Origin: Derxia gummosa DSM 723
GTDB lineage: Bacteria; Pseudomonadota; Gammaproteobacteria; Burkholderiales; Burkholderiaceae_E
Reading direction: 5' to 3'
Length of the DNA: 64,000 bases
Assembly (NCBI RefSeq): GCF_000482785.1
Contig: NZ_AXWS01000013.1
Location: 1 to 64,000 of the forward strand
Below, piece after piece: positions 8,920-17,475 of the stretch. A program made the translations under genes and the position numbers. The notes below the pieces were generated by a model. It had not been told where the DNA came from and did not search any database. It worked only from the letters and a program-made list of their open reading frames with translations. The stretch's first letter is position 1, and each line of letters opens with the position of its first letter.

Positions 8920-9735
8920 ATGAGCGACGCCACCGACACTCTCGCCGCCCACGCCGCGGCACTTTCGCCCGCCGAGCTGTTCCTCCAGGCCGACGGCATC
9001 GTCAAGACCATCATCGTGCTGCTCGCGCTCGCCTCGGTCGTCACCTGGGCGATCGTGGTCGAGAAATGGCTGCGGCTGCGCCGCGCCGCCAGGGCCGCCG
9101 ACCGCTGGGTCGAGACCGTGCAATCGCCGGGCGGCCTGAAAGCGCTTGCAGACGCGCTCAAGGAAGAGCCGGAAGACCCGTTCGCCCGCGTCCACGCCGC
9201 CGTCATCCACGAATGGAGCGAGACCGTCGGCAACGGCCTGCACCGCAGCGAGTCGGGCCGCGACAGCCTCAAGGAGCGGCTCGCGCGCGTGGGCCAGATC
9301 GCCTCGGGCGTCGAGTTCGAGAAGCTCCAGCGCCGCTTGCAGGTACTTGCGACCGTGGGGTCGGTCGGCCCGTTCGTGGGCCTGTTCGGCACGGTGTGGG
9401 GGATCATGAATTCCTTCCAGGGCATCGCCGCGAGCAACAACACGAGCCTGGCCGTGGTGGCGCCGGGCATCGCCGAGGCGCTGTTCGCCACCGCGCTCGG
9501 GCTCGTGGCCGCGATCCCGGCGGTCATCGCCTACAACCGGCTCGCCGGCGACTTGGGCGTGTACGGCCAGCGCGTCGCGACGCTGCTCGGCCTCATCGAG
9601 GTGAAGCTGTCGCGCCAGCTCGAAGCCGAACTCGTCGGCGTGCCGATCGACACCGGCCGCGCCGCCCGCAACGAGGCCGCGACGCGCAACGCGGCGCCGG
9701 TCGCCGTCGCCAACGCCGCGCTGAAGGGAGCCTGA
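8920..9735 (+). CDS. exbB: ExbB (MotA/TolQ/ExbB family), system 1
   Basis: A 271-residue inner-membrane proton-channel subunit. Three hydrophobic segments are visible: residues about 27-46, then the pair around the signature TVGSVGPFVGLFGTVWGIM and the following AEALFATALGLVAAIPAVIAYN. It works with ExbD and TonB. Strong AAGGAG ribosome site. A one-mismatch palindrome (TGAAAGCGCTTGCA, 9137-9150) lies inside the gene. Confidence 0.94.
   Translation: MSDATDTLAAHAAALSPAELFLQADGIVKTIIVLLALASVVTWAIVVEKWLRLRRAARAADRWVETVQSPGGLKALADALKEEPEDPFARVHAAVIHEWSETVGNGLHRSESGRDSLKERLARVGQIASGVEFEKLQRRLQVLATVGSVGPFVGLFGTVWGIMNSFQGIAASNNTSLAVVAPGIAEALFATALGLVAAIPAVIAYNRLAGDLGVYGQRVATLLGLIEVKLSRQLEAELVGVPIDTGRAARNEAATRNAAPVAVANAALKGA
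9137..9150. repeat. TGCAAnnnnTTGCA palindrome, one mismatch
   Basis: TGAAAGCGCTTGCA inside exbB, about 220 bases into the gene. A coding-sequence copy, so either incidental to regulation or part of a genome-wide palindrome family. Confidence 0.5.
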
Positions 9736-9737
9736 CC

Positions 9738-10175
9738 ATGGGTGCCAAGCTTCCCGCCGCCGGCGGCGCGCCGGGCGCGTTCAGCGCCGCGCCGGTCAGC
9801 GACATCAACGTGACGCCGCTGGTGGACGTGATGCTCGTGCTGCTGATCGTGTTCATGGTGTCGGCGCCGCTCATGACGGCCGGCATGAAGGTCGATCTGC
9901 CCACGAGCAACGCGAAGCCGCTCACCGAGCCCAAGCCGCCCGTCACCGTCAGCCTCGACGCCGAGGGCCGCGTGTACGTCGACAAGACCGAGGTCACGCG
10001 CGACACGCTGGTGCCGACCGTCAAGGCCGCGACCGAGGGCGACCCCGAGCGCCGCATCCATGTCAAGGGCGACCGCAACCTCGCCTACGGCAAGGTGATC
10101 GAGACGATGGGCTGGCTCGCCGACAACGGCTTCGGCAAGGTCGCGCTGGTGTCGGAGCCGCCCTCGGCGCATTGA
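9738..10175 (+). CDS. exbD: ExbD, system 1
   Basis: A 145-residue ExbD: short cytoplasmic N-terminus with ISDINVTPLVDVMLVLL-type segment (the Asp in PLVDVMLV is the proton-path residue of the family), one membrane helix at about residues 26-45, then a periplasmic domain ending HVKGDRNLAYGKVIETMGWL. Starts two bases after the exbB stop. Completes the first TonB energiser. Confidence 0.94.
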   Translation: MGAKLPAAGGAPGAFSAAPVSDINVTPLVDVMLVLLIVFMVSAPLMTAGMKVDLPTSNAKPLTEPKPPVTVSLDAEGRVYVDKTEVTRDTLVPTVKAATEGDPERRIHVKGDRNLAYGKVIETMGWLADNGFGKVALVSEPPSAH

Positions 10176-10310
10176 GGACCGGCGGACACCGCCCGGCGTC
10201 CCGCCACCCTCCAGCCTGAATCCCGCCCGGCCCGCAGGCCGGCGGGCGAGTTGCCGGCCCGATCGCGGCTGGCTTCCCGCGCCACGGCGCAGCCTCCTTC
10301 CTCCCCCGCC

Positions 10311-12590
10311 ATGAATCAGCAAGCCCCTCGCCGGGACGGCCCGGTCACGCCCGTCGCGCACCCCTCGACCGCCGTCGGCGCGTTCCCGGAAGTCATCACA
10401 TCCGGCGCCGCCGCACGTTCCGGCGCCGTGGCGGCATGTGCCGTCGCCAGCCCGTCGCCCACGCCGCGCAACTCCGCGCTCGCCTTCGCCATCGCTGGCG
10501 CCTGTGCCTCGCTCGGCCTGCCGCAAGCGCTTGCAGCCGAACCCGCGCGCGGCACCGTGCCCGACGTGACCGTCAGCGCCGAGCACCGCGACACCGACCT
10601 CCAGAAGACCCCGCTCGCGATCAGCGCCTTCGGCAGCGACGCGCTGGAGTCGGGTCAGATCAGCAACGTGCGCGAGCTGGCCGGGCAGGTGCCCAACCTC
10701 GTGCTGCCGCGCACGTCCATCAGCTACTCCACGCAGACGTACTTCATCCGCGGCATCGGCGAGGCCGACCCGATCCAGGAATCCGCCGTCGCCGTGTACG
10801 CCGACGACGTCTACATCCCGCGCGCGATCAGCTCGATGCTCGACTTCAACGACGTCGAGCGCGTCGAGGTGCTGCGCGGGCCGCAGGGCACGCTCTACGG
10901 CCGCAACTCCAGCGCCGGCGCGATCCGCGTCATCACGCGCGACCCCGACGAGACCACGCGCGGCTACGTCCAGCTCGGCGCCGGCAACTACGGCGCGCTC
11001 AATGTGCGCGGCCTGCTGTCGGGCGCGCTCGATGCCGAGCGCGGCGTGTACGGCAGCGTCGCCTACACGCGCGTGTATCGCGGCGGCACGACCGACAACC
11101 CCACGCTCGGCTTCGACGTCAACCGCGTCAACACCAGCGCCGCGCGCGGCAAGCTGCGCTACAAGCCCGACGCGCGGCTCGACGTGCAGCTCACGCTCAA
11201 CGGCCTCATCGACTTCAGCGACACCACCGGCTACACGCCCGTGCCCGCCTCCGGCGTCGTGACCGACCCGTGGCGCACCTACTCCGGCCTGTACCCGAAG
11301 AACGAATTCAAGGGCGGCGGCGGCGCCCTGCGCGCGAGCTACAAGCTCGACGAGCACCTGCTGTTCAAGTCGATCACCGTGGCCCAGGGCTTCAACCAGC
11401 CGGTCGATTACGACAACTCGGGCCAGGCCGCCGAGGTGCAACGCAACCTCATCCATTACAAGCAGCGCTACTTCACTCAGGAATTCCAGCTCAACGGCGA
11501 CTGGGGCGACTGGAACTTCACGAGCGGGCTGTTCCTGTACGACGAGCGCTTCACCGCCGACCGCAACAACAACACGCGCTCGCTCGCGGCCAACCGCGTC
11601 AACCGCTTCGGCGAATACAGCACCACCGACACGCGCAGCTACGCCGTCTACGGCCAGGCCGGCTGGCGCCTCACGCCCGCGCTCAACCTCACCGCCGGCC
11701 TGCGCTACACCTACGAGAAGAAGGATTTCGACTACACCCATTACCGGCTCGACGCCGGCCAGAACATCACCGGCATCGACTTCGCGGCCCAGGATTCGCG
11801 CTCCTGGACCTCGACCACGCCAAGGCTCGGCCTCGACTACCAGTGGACGCCCGACCTCAACCAGTACGCCTATGTCGCGCGCGGCTTCAAGGCCGGCGGC
11901 TACGACAACCGCGCGCCCACGCTCGCCTCGGCCACCAACCCCTTCGCGCCCGAGACCGTCACCACCTGGGAGACCGGCCTCAAGAGCGACTGGCTCGACC
12001 GCCGCCTGCGCGTGAACGCGGCCGTCTTCCTCAACGACTACCGCGACCTCCAGGCCACGGCCTACGACCCCACGACCGGCGTGAACCAGCGCTACAACGC
12101 CGCCAAGGCCAAGACGCGCGGCGTGGAGCTGGAGACCTCGGCCGCGCTCGGCCTGGCCGACGCCAAGCTCAACATCGGCTATCTGCACGCGACCTACGAC
12201 AGCTTTGCCAACGCGGGCGGCGCGGGCGTGTCGGCCGACGGCAAGGATCTGACCTTCTCGCCGCGCTGGAACGTGTTTGCCTCGCTCGGCAGCGTCATTC
12301 CCGCGAGCCTGCCCGGTGTGCTGCGCGCGACCGCCGACTTCCAGTTCCAGACCCGCAGCTATGCGACGGCGGTCAATGCCGAGACCTCGCTCGTGCCGAC
12401 CCAGCGCTTCGTGAACGCGGGCCTGAGCTATGTGTCGGGCGATTCGAAATGGACGACGAGCCTGGGGGTGAAGAACCTGTTGAATGACGCGTATGCGCAG
12501 AGCGCGGCGTTTTCGCCCGGGAGCGGGGCGCGGTATCAGGTGGTGAATCCGCCGAGGACGGTGCTGGTGACGGTGCAGTACGCGCTGTGA
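10311..12590 (+). CDS. TonB-dependent receptor 1
   Basis: About 759 residues. A long N-terminal region precedes a signal-like stretch (LAFAIAGACASLGLPQALAAEP), a TonB-box-like VPDVTVSA, a plug domain with YFIRGIGEADPIQESAVAV and VERVEVLRGPQGTLYGRNSSAGAI, and a 22-strand-type barrel ending VNPPRTVLVTVQYAL. It takes up a large or scarce ligand across the outer membrane. The start is the ATG at 10311; an upstream TTG at 10251 is in frame but has poor context. The roughly 60 residues before the hydrophobic core are unusually long for a leader, so the true start may be further downstream. Directly behind tonB-exbB-exbD. Confidence 0.88.
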   Translation: MNQQAPRRDGPVTPVAHPSTAVGAFPEVITSGAAARSGAVAACAVASPSPTPRNSALAFAIAGACASLGLPQALAAEPARGTVPDVTVSAEHRDTDLQKTPLAISAFGSDALESGQISNVRELAGQVPNLVLPRTSISYSTQTYFIRGIGEADPIQESAVAVYADDVYIPRAISSMLDFNDVERVEVLRGPQGTLYGRNSSAGAIRVITRDPDETTRGYVQLGAGNYGALNVRGLLSGALDAERGVYGSVAYTRVYRGGTTDNPTLGFDVNRVNTSAARGKLRYKPDARLDVQLTLNGLIDFSDTTGYTPVPASGVVTDPWRTYSGLYPKNEFKGGGGALRASYKLDEHLLFKSITVAQGFNQPVDYDNSGQAAEVQRNLIHYKQRYFTQEFQLNGDWGDWNFTSGLFLYDERFTADRNNNTRSLAANRVNRFGEYSTTDTRSYAVYGQAGWRLTPALNLTAGLRYTYEKKDFDYTHYRLDAGQNITGIDFAAQDSRSWTSTTPRLGLDYQWTPDLNQYAYVARGFKAGGYDNRAPTLASATNPFAPETVTTWETGLKSDWLDRRLRVNAAVFLNDYRDLQATAYDPTTGVNQRYNAAKAKTRGVELETSAALGLADAKLNIGYLHATYDSFANAGGAGVSADGKDLTFSPRWNVFASLGSVIPASLPGVLRATADFQFQTRSYATAVNAETSLVPTQRFVNAGLSYVSGDSKWTTSLGVKNLLNDAYAQSAAFSPGSGARYQVVNPPRTVLVTVQYAL
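10522..10535. repeat. TGCAAnnnnTTGCA palindrome, one mismatch
   Basis: CGCAAGCGCTTGCA lies in the signal-peptide codons of TBDT 1. Similar placement is seen in three other receptors (20919, 28986, 51731). Confidence 0.6.
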
Positions 12591-12627
12591 GCTGCGCAGA
12601 TTTTCGATGGCTGTCTTGGTTGCGTCC

Positions 12628-13611
12628 TCATGCACCGAACTCCCCCCGATACCGCGTCGGCGTCGTCCCCAGCACCCGCGCGAACTGCTGCCTGAGCGCC
12701 GCCGCCGAGCCGAACCCCGCCGCCTGCGCCACCCGCTCCACCGACAGCCCGTCCCCCGCCTCCAGCAGCCTGCGCGCGCGCAGCAGCCGCTGCCCGAGCA
12801 GCCAGTCGCCGAAGCTCGTCCCCGTTCCCGCGAGCATGTGCCGCGTGAAGCTGCGCCGGCTCATGCGCGCCCGCGCGGCCACGTCGTCGAGCGCATGCGG
12901 CTGGTCGAGGCGCGCCGCGACCCAGTCGAGCGCTTCGGCCAGCCGCGTGTCGGCGGGCCGGCGCGGCAGCGGCGCGTCGATGAACTGGGCCTGACCGCCC
13001 GCGCGGTGCGGCGCGACGACCATGTGGCGCGCGACCTGGCTCGCCACCTCGGCGCCGCATTGCTCGCGCAGCAGGTGGAGGCAGCAGTCGATCGCGGCGG
13101 CGGTGCCGGCCGAGGTGACGATGTCGCCGTCGTCCACGTAGAGCACCTCGCCATGCACCTCGACGGTCGGGTGCTCGCGCGCGAGCTGCTCGGTCGCGAG
13201 CCAGTGCGTGGTCGCGCGCCGGCCGTCGAGCAGTCCGGCGCGCGCGAGCACCAGCGCGCCGAGGCAGAGCCCGACGATGCGCGCGCCGCGCGCGGCGGCG
13301 TCGCGCAGCGCGGCGATCAGCGCCTCGGGCACCGGCGTGTCGTCGCCATGCCAGCTCGGCACGATCACCAGGCCGGCGCCCGCGAGCGCGTCGAGACCGT
13401 GCGCGGGCTGGATCGTGAAGCCGGCGCTCGTGCGCAGCGGCCCCGGCGTGAGGCCGCAGACGCGCAGCTCGAAGCGCGGCCGGCTCGCGCCGTCGTCATC
13501 GGCGCCGAACACGGCGCAGGGCACGGCGAGATGGAAAGGCTGCATGCCGTCGAAGGCGACGATGGCGACGACCTGGGGATCGGGTTTCCTGCGGCGGCGC
13601 GGACTGGTCAT
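12628..13611 (-). CDS. AraC-family regulator with DJ-1/GATase domain
   Basis: A 327-residue regulator of the FtrA/GlxA type. Residues 12-190 form a class I glutamine amidotransferase/DJ-1-like sensing domain (VAIVAFDGMQPFHLAV; GLCLGALVLARAGLLDGR with the nucleophile-position Cys), and the last 100 residues are an AraC helix-turn-helix pair (ARMSRRSFTRHMLAGTGTSFGDWL and VAQAAGFGSAAALRQQF). It is divergent from the isochorismatase gene, its probable target. A perfect TGCAAnnnnTTGCA site lies in their shared 220-base promoter region. Effector unknown. Confidence 0.88.
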   Translation of the reverse strand: MTSPRRRRKPDPQVVAIVAFDGMQPFHLAVPCAVFGADDDGASRPRFELRVCGLTPGPLRTSAGFTIQPAHGLDALAGAGLVIVPSWHGDDTPVPEALIAALRDAAARGARIVGLCLGALVLARAGLLDGRRATTHWLATEQLAREHPTVEVHGEVLYVDDGDIVTSAGTAAAIDCCLHLLREQCGAEVASQVARHMVVAPHRAGGQAQFIDAPLPRRPADTRLAEALDWVAARLDQPHALDDVAARARMSRRSFTRHMLAGTGTSFGDWLLGQRLLRARRLLEAGDGLSVERVAQAAGFGSAAALRQQFARVLGTTPTRYRGEFGA

Positions 13612-13685
13612 GGCGAGAGGGCGTAAGAAGTGGCGACGCGAGCCGGGTGGAGGCAACCCGGCGGGGCGCCGTGGCGCGGGCGGCC

Positions 13686-13699
13686 TGCAAGGGATTGCA
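13686..13699. repeat. TGCAAnnnnTTGCA palindrome, exact
   Basis: TGCAAGGGATTGCA in the divergent promoter region between the AraC-type gene (start 13611) and the isochorismatase gene (start 13832). A good operator position for both. Confidence 0.7.
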
Positions 13700-13831
13700 G
13701 TCCGCCCGAGACGATTGGCCTGATTCTGACGAAGCATGGCCATCGGGCCAATCGTCGCGCGACCTCGGCGCGGCAAGAATCGCGGCACCGGCCCCGACCG
13801 TCGCGGGCCGCCATCACCGGGGAGAACCTTC

Positions 13832-14440
13832 ATGACCGCCACCGCCCTCATCGTCATCGACGTGCAGAACGAGTACTTCACCGGCGGCCTGCCGATCGCG
13901 TTTCCGGACCGCGAACAGTCGGTCGCGCGCATCGCCAGCGCGATGGACGCGGCCCGCGCCCACGATCTGCCGGTGGTCGTCGTGCGTCACCGCACGCCGC
14001 CGGGCGCGCCGATCTTCGCCGACGGCAGCGCGGGCCATGCGCTGCATCCGGCGGTCGCGGCGCGCCCGGCCGACCTCGTGTTCGACAAGGCCCAGGCGAG
14101 CTGCTTCGCCGACACCGAACTGGCCGACTGGCTTGCGGCGCGCGCCATCCCGCGCGTGACCCTTGTCGGCTACATGACGCAGAACTGCGTCGACGCGACC
14201 GCGCGCCACGCGACCCAGCTCGGCCTCGCGGTCGAGATCCTGGCCGATGCCTGCGGCGCGCCCGACTACGCCAACGAGGCCGGTCGCGCGAGCGGCGAGG
14301 AGCTGCACCGCGCGACGCTGGTCGCGCTGCACGCGGGCTTCGGCGCGGTGGGCAGCACCGAGGCGTGGATCGCGTCGCTCGACGGCGGACCGGCGCTGGC
14401 CGAGGGGTCGATTCCGGCGTCGGTGGCGGCGGCGCGCTGA
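13832..14440 (+). CDS. Isochorismatase-family cysteine hydrolase
   Basis: A 202-residue cytoplasmic hydrolase. The family triad is visible: Asp10 in LIVIDVQNEYF, Lys86 in VFDKAQASCF, and Cys119 in GYMTQNCVDATARHA. Members cleave amides, nicotinamide-like compounds or isochorismate; the substrate here is unknown. The ATG at 13832 follows GGGGAGAACCTT. An in-frame ATG at 13736 would add 32 residues with no family similarity. Divergent from an AraC-type regulator. Confidence 0.87.
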   Translation: MTATALIVIDVQNEYFTGGLPIAFPDREQSVARIASAMDAARAHDLPVVVVRHRTPPGAPIFADGSAGHALHPAVAARPADLVFDKAQASCFADTELADWLAARAIPRVTLVGYMTQNCVDATARHATQLGLAVEILADACGAPDYANEAGRASGEELHRATLVALHAGFGAVGSTEAWIASLDGGPALAEGSIPASVAAAR

Positions 14441-14521
14441 GGCGGGTCGCCGGCCTCGGGCCGAGTGCGTCGGCCCGCGCCGATCACCGGGAGGTCAAGC
14501 CGCGCAGGGCGCGCGGCGGTC

Positions 14522-15856
14522 TCACTTCACGATGCCGCGATGCAGCGCGTACAGCCCGCAGGCAAGCTGGGCCATGTTGTGCTGGCGGAAGGGATTGCCC
14601 TTGCGGGTCAGGTCGATCGCATCGCAATGCACCTTCGGACCACCTTCGTCGCCCCAGAGATTGCTGGTGGTGCAGCCGCCGATGTAGCTCAGGAACTCGC
14701 CCTCCTCGTGCAGCATGAAGAAGGCCGCGTCGGCGTCGAAGGAGTGCGGGTCGGCCCGACGCTCGCGGGTCATGACGTCGGCGCGCGCCCGCACGCCGCT
14801 GACCGGCTCCTCGGGTCGCTCCGCGGCGGTGTAGGGCGAGAAGGCCGACTCGCCATCGACGGGCGACGAGTTGAAGCCGACCACGCGCGAGATCTCCGGA
14901 TTGCGCAGATACACGTAGCGCGCGAGACCGCCGCCGAGCGAATGCCCCACCGCCGTGATGTGCACGCGCGTCTGCTGCCCCAGCAGCCTGTCGCCCACCT
15001 CGTGCAGCTGGCGGATCTCGGCGATCACGTCGCGGACCGCGTTGCGCGCCTGCCGGTACTGGTCCCAGACGAGAGGCGTCACGGCCGTGATCGGCCTCAG
15101 GTCGGAAAGCCAGCCGCCGCCGTCCGCCGTGCCGCGAAAGACGATCGCGTATTCGACGCTATGCGCCTGATCGGGCTCGGCACGCGTGCGGCGCCAGACG
15201 TCGATCAGCAAGCCCGGCACGAAGAGTGTCCATCCCATGGGCTGCTGCGCGATGCGCATCTCGGGTACGCGCTCCCAGCCGCCCGGCCTGGCCGCCGTGC
15301 GCAGGATGAGATTCATGGGCACATGCGGCCGAGGGTGGTCGGCGGTGTACTGGCAGTCGTCCATCGAGACGGGCTCGCGGTTGCTGTAGACCGGATTGGT
15401 CGGCTCCTCGTCGGCATCCGTCCTGGGCCGGCACTGGCGCTCGACGACGGCGGTGCCCTGCTCGCTGACGCCCGATTGCGTGACGGTCAGCGCCTGGCCT
15501 GTGGCGCACACCGTCTCGTCGTCGGCACTGGCCGCGCTGGCGCTGGGCCGGGACGCCGTGCGCTGGAACTCCGCGTAGCGGGCCTGGGCATCCGGCCCGG
15601 CCTGTTCGACCCGTTCCCGCAGCCAGCTCGACATCGTGGTCAGCATCAGGATCTTGTCGTTCCGGTTGTAGCCGGAGTTGTAGGCGTCGGTGGCGAGGAA
15701 GGCGTACTCCCAGTAGAAGTCGGCCGCGGCCTTGCGCTGCTCGCTCGTGAGCAGCAGATCGGCGGCGCTTGCCGACAACGCTTGCAGCAGCGCCAGCGCG
15801 AACACGATGGGCGCGAGGCGAAGTCCCGGCCGCGAGGGCCTGAGTGAGCAGGACAT
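14522..15856 (-). CDS. Secreted class 3 lipase-like protein
   Basis: A 444-residue exported protein. A clear signal peptide (LRLAPIVFALALLQALSASAA) precedes a domain of unknown content (residues 35-200), then a class 3 lipase core: YAIVFRGTADGGGWLSDL followed by the nucleophile elbow AVGHSLGGGLARYVYL with Ser306. Substrate likely an ester or phospholipid. A strong AGGAG precedes the ATG. Convergent with the isochorismatase gene; codon use is less GC-biased than in the operons around it. No obvious chaperone or secretion gene beside it. Confidence 0.8.
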   Translation of the reverse strand: MSCSLRPSRPGLRLAPIVFALALLQALSASAADLLLTSEQRKAAADFYWEYAFLATDAYNSGYNRNDKILMLTTMSSWLRERVEQAGPDAQARYAEFQRTASRPSASAASADDETVCATGQALTVTQSGVSEQGTAVVERQCRPRTDADEEPTNPVYSNREPVSMDDCQYTADHPRPHVPMNLILRTAARPGGWERVPEMRIAQQPMGWTLFVPGLLIDVWRRTRAEPDQAHSVEYAIVFRGTADGGGWLSDLRPITAVTPLVWDQYRQARNAVRDVIAEIRQLHEVGDRLLGQQTRVHITAVGHSLGGGLARYVYLRNPEISRVVGFNSSPVDGESAFSPYTAAERPEEPVSGVRARADVMTRERRADPHSFDADAAFFMLHEEGEFLSYIGGCTTSNLWGDEGGPKVHCDAIDLTRKGNPFRQHNMAQLACGLYALHRGIVK

Positions 15857-16127
15857 GGCAGTTCTCCTGACAGGGTGGGAATCGACGGGAGCGCGCCTTC
15901 CCGAAGGTTTGCGGCTATCCGGTCCGCAAAAGATTCATCCGTCGATCCCGGCTTGCCAGATGGATCGAAAAGTCTTCTCGCAATGATTGTTGCCATGCCG
16001 CCGATTTTGGGGTTGGGGATTCAGGCCATTTCGTTCGATTCAGGCTGGCTCAAAATGACCTATTGGCATTGATTTCGGGAGCGCGGACATTTCTTCATCA
16101 TTCATTTCGCGGCGGCGGAGGCAGTTG
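15857..16127. promoter_or_regulatory. Divergent, lower-GC intergenic region
   Basis: This 271-base gap separates the divergent lipase and orphan-barrel genes and is clearly poorer in GC than the window average (for example TTCGTTCGATTCAGG, ATTTCTTCATCATTCATTTC). It must contain both promoters. No repeat or operator was recognised. Confidence 0.35.
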
Positions 16128-17420
16128 ATGAAGACGACGACATTGGCCGGACAGGCAATGGCAGTGGCAATCTCCGTTTCCTGCCTTCAGGCGGGCGCCA
16201 CCGAATTCACTCGATCCTTTCGATTGCCGGCGCCGCCGCCCGCTCCTTATCCGGTTGGCGCGGGTTCAGTTGCCTATACCGATGCCAGCATCAAGACGAA
16301 GACGCCAACCGACAAGGCCGGCACGCCCGGAAAGCCGGTTGTGGCAGGCAATCTGATTGCAAGCGACATCGAGCTTGCAGGCGCGGTGATCAAGGGCGGC
16401 ACGGTCACGAAATTCACGGTCGCCGACCCGTACGGGATTGCAAGGCAGAGCGATTCGGGTACGGCCACCATTTCGGGCAGCATTTCGGGCATCACCATCA
16501 CCGATGCCGAGATCGAATTCACTCGCACCGAACCCGACGGCAGTTCCAGCCTCGTGAACATCAAGGGCGTGACCCTGACGAATGTGTCCCTGAGCAGCCT
16601 CGAAGTCCCGGCGGACATCGACAAGCCCCAGGCCGCGCCCGCAGCCGCCGGCGTGGCCCAACTCGACGCGCCGAAGGCGAACTACCTCGGTGACAGGATC
16701 GTCCTGCGCAACACGGCCACGGGGTTCATCGATGCCCAACACCCCGGCTCGCCACCCAGGACCGCGCCGCGCAAGGCCTGCTTCGAGATCACGAGCGAGA
16801 TCCCGGCATCCGATACGGGGGAGAAGGCGAAGCTGTCCGGGCTGTTCCCTTCATACAATTGGATCTATCGGACATTCAATTACCTGACGCCGGCGACTTT
16901 TTTGGAGGGGTGCAACAATCGCGGTTCCGATTCCGACGGATCGGGTGCAAGCAAATCTCCCACCAATCAGGTCGCCCTCGATACGCAATACATCATCGAG
17001 CGCGATCAATTGCTCGGCCCCGAGAACTCGACTTATCGCAACGGCTGGACCTGGGGCGCCCTGGTGGTGCCATTCAAGTATTACCCCACCCTGCGTGAAG
17101 TCACGACGGGCTCGGCCGTGGGGGTTTATCTCGGTCGGCGCTTTCTCGACAAGGCCGGCGAAAGTTCGTCGTTCATCGTGTCGCTGGGCTTGGCCACCGA
17201 AAAGATCAATTCCACCAATTCCGGCGGCAATCCGAGCAGTCGCAATGGATTGACCGGCGCCGTCGGTTATCTCATGACGATCAAGGATTCATTCAACCTC
17301 GGCTTCGTGGTCGGCAAGGACTGGTTCAATCGCGCATCGAGCGATGTTTCCGGCAATACCTACAGCGGGCGTCACTGGATTTCGGTCAATCTGGCCTACG
17401 AACTGGGTTCCAGCAAATGA
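16128..17420 (+). CDS. Unrecognised outer-membrane barrel-like protein
   Basis: A 430-residue exported protein that I do not recognise. A signal peptide (residues 1-25, ending QAGATEF) is followed by a beta-rich region with ISGSISGITITDAEIEF-type repeats (about residues 60-180), a middle segment with two Cys (KACFEI and LEGCNNRG), and a C-terminal third made of alternating beta strands (GVYLGRRFL, FIVSLGLATEKI, GLTGAVGYLMTI, FNLGFVVGKDWF) ending in HWISVNLAYELGSSK; this resembles an outer-membrane barrel. GC content is visibly lower than the neighbours, suggesting recent acquisition. The ATG at 16128 is preferred over TTG at 16125. Function unknown. Confidence 0.72.
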   Translation: MKTTTLAGQAMAVAISVSCLQAGATEFTRSFRLPAPPPAPYPVGAGSVAYTDASIKTKTPTDKAGTPGKPVVAGNLIASDIELAGAVIKGGTVTKFTVADPYGIARQSDSGTATISGSISGITITDAEIEFTRTEPDGSSSLVNIKGVTLTNVSLSSLEVPADIDKPQAAPAAAGVAQLDAPKANYLGDRIVLRNTATGFIDAQHPGSPPRTAPRKACFEITSEIPASDTGEKAKLSGLFPSYNWIYRTFNYLTPATFLEGCNNRGSDSDGSGASKSPTNQVALDTQYIIERDQLLGPENSTYRNGWTWGALVVPFKYYPTLREVTTGSAVGVYLGRRFLDKAGESSSFIVSLGLATEKINSTNSGGNPSSRNGLTGAVGYLMTIKDSFNLGFVVGKDWFNRASSDVSGNTYSGRHWISVNLAYELGSSK

Positions 17421-17475
17421 GCCGGCAATCGGCCCCTGCGGAAGGCGCATCGGGCTGATTCCCGGCGCGCCTCCG

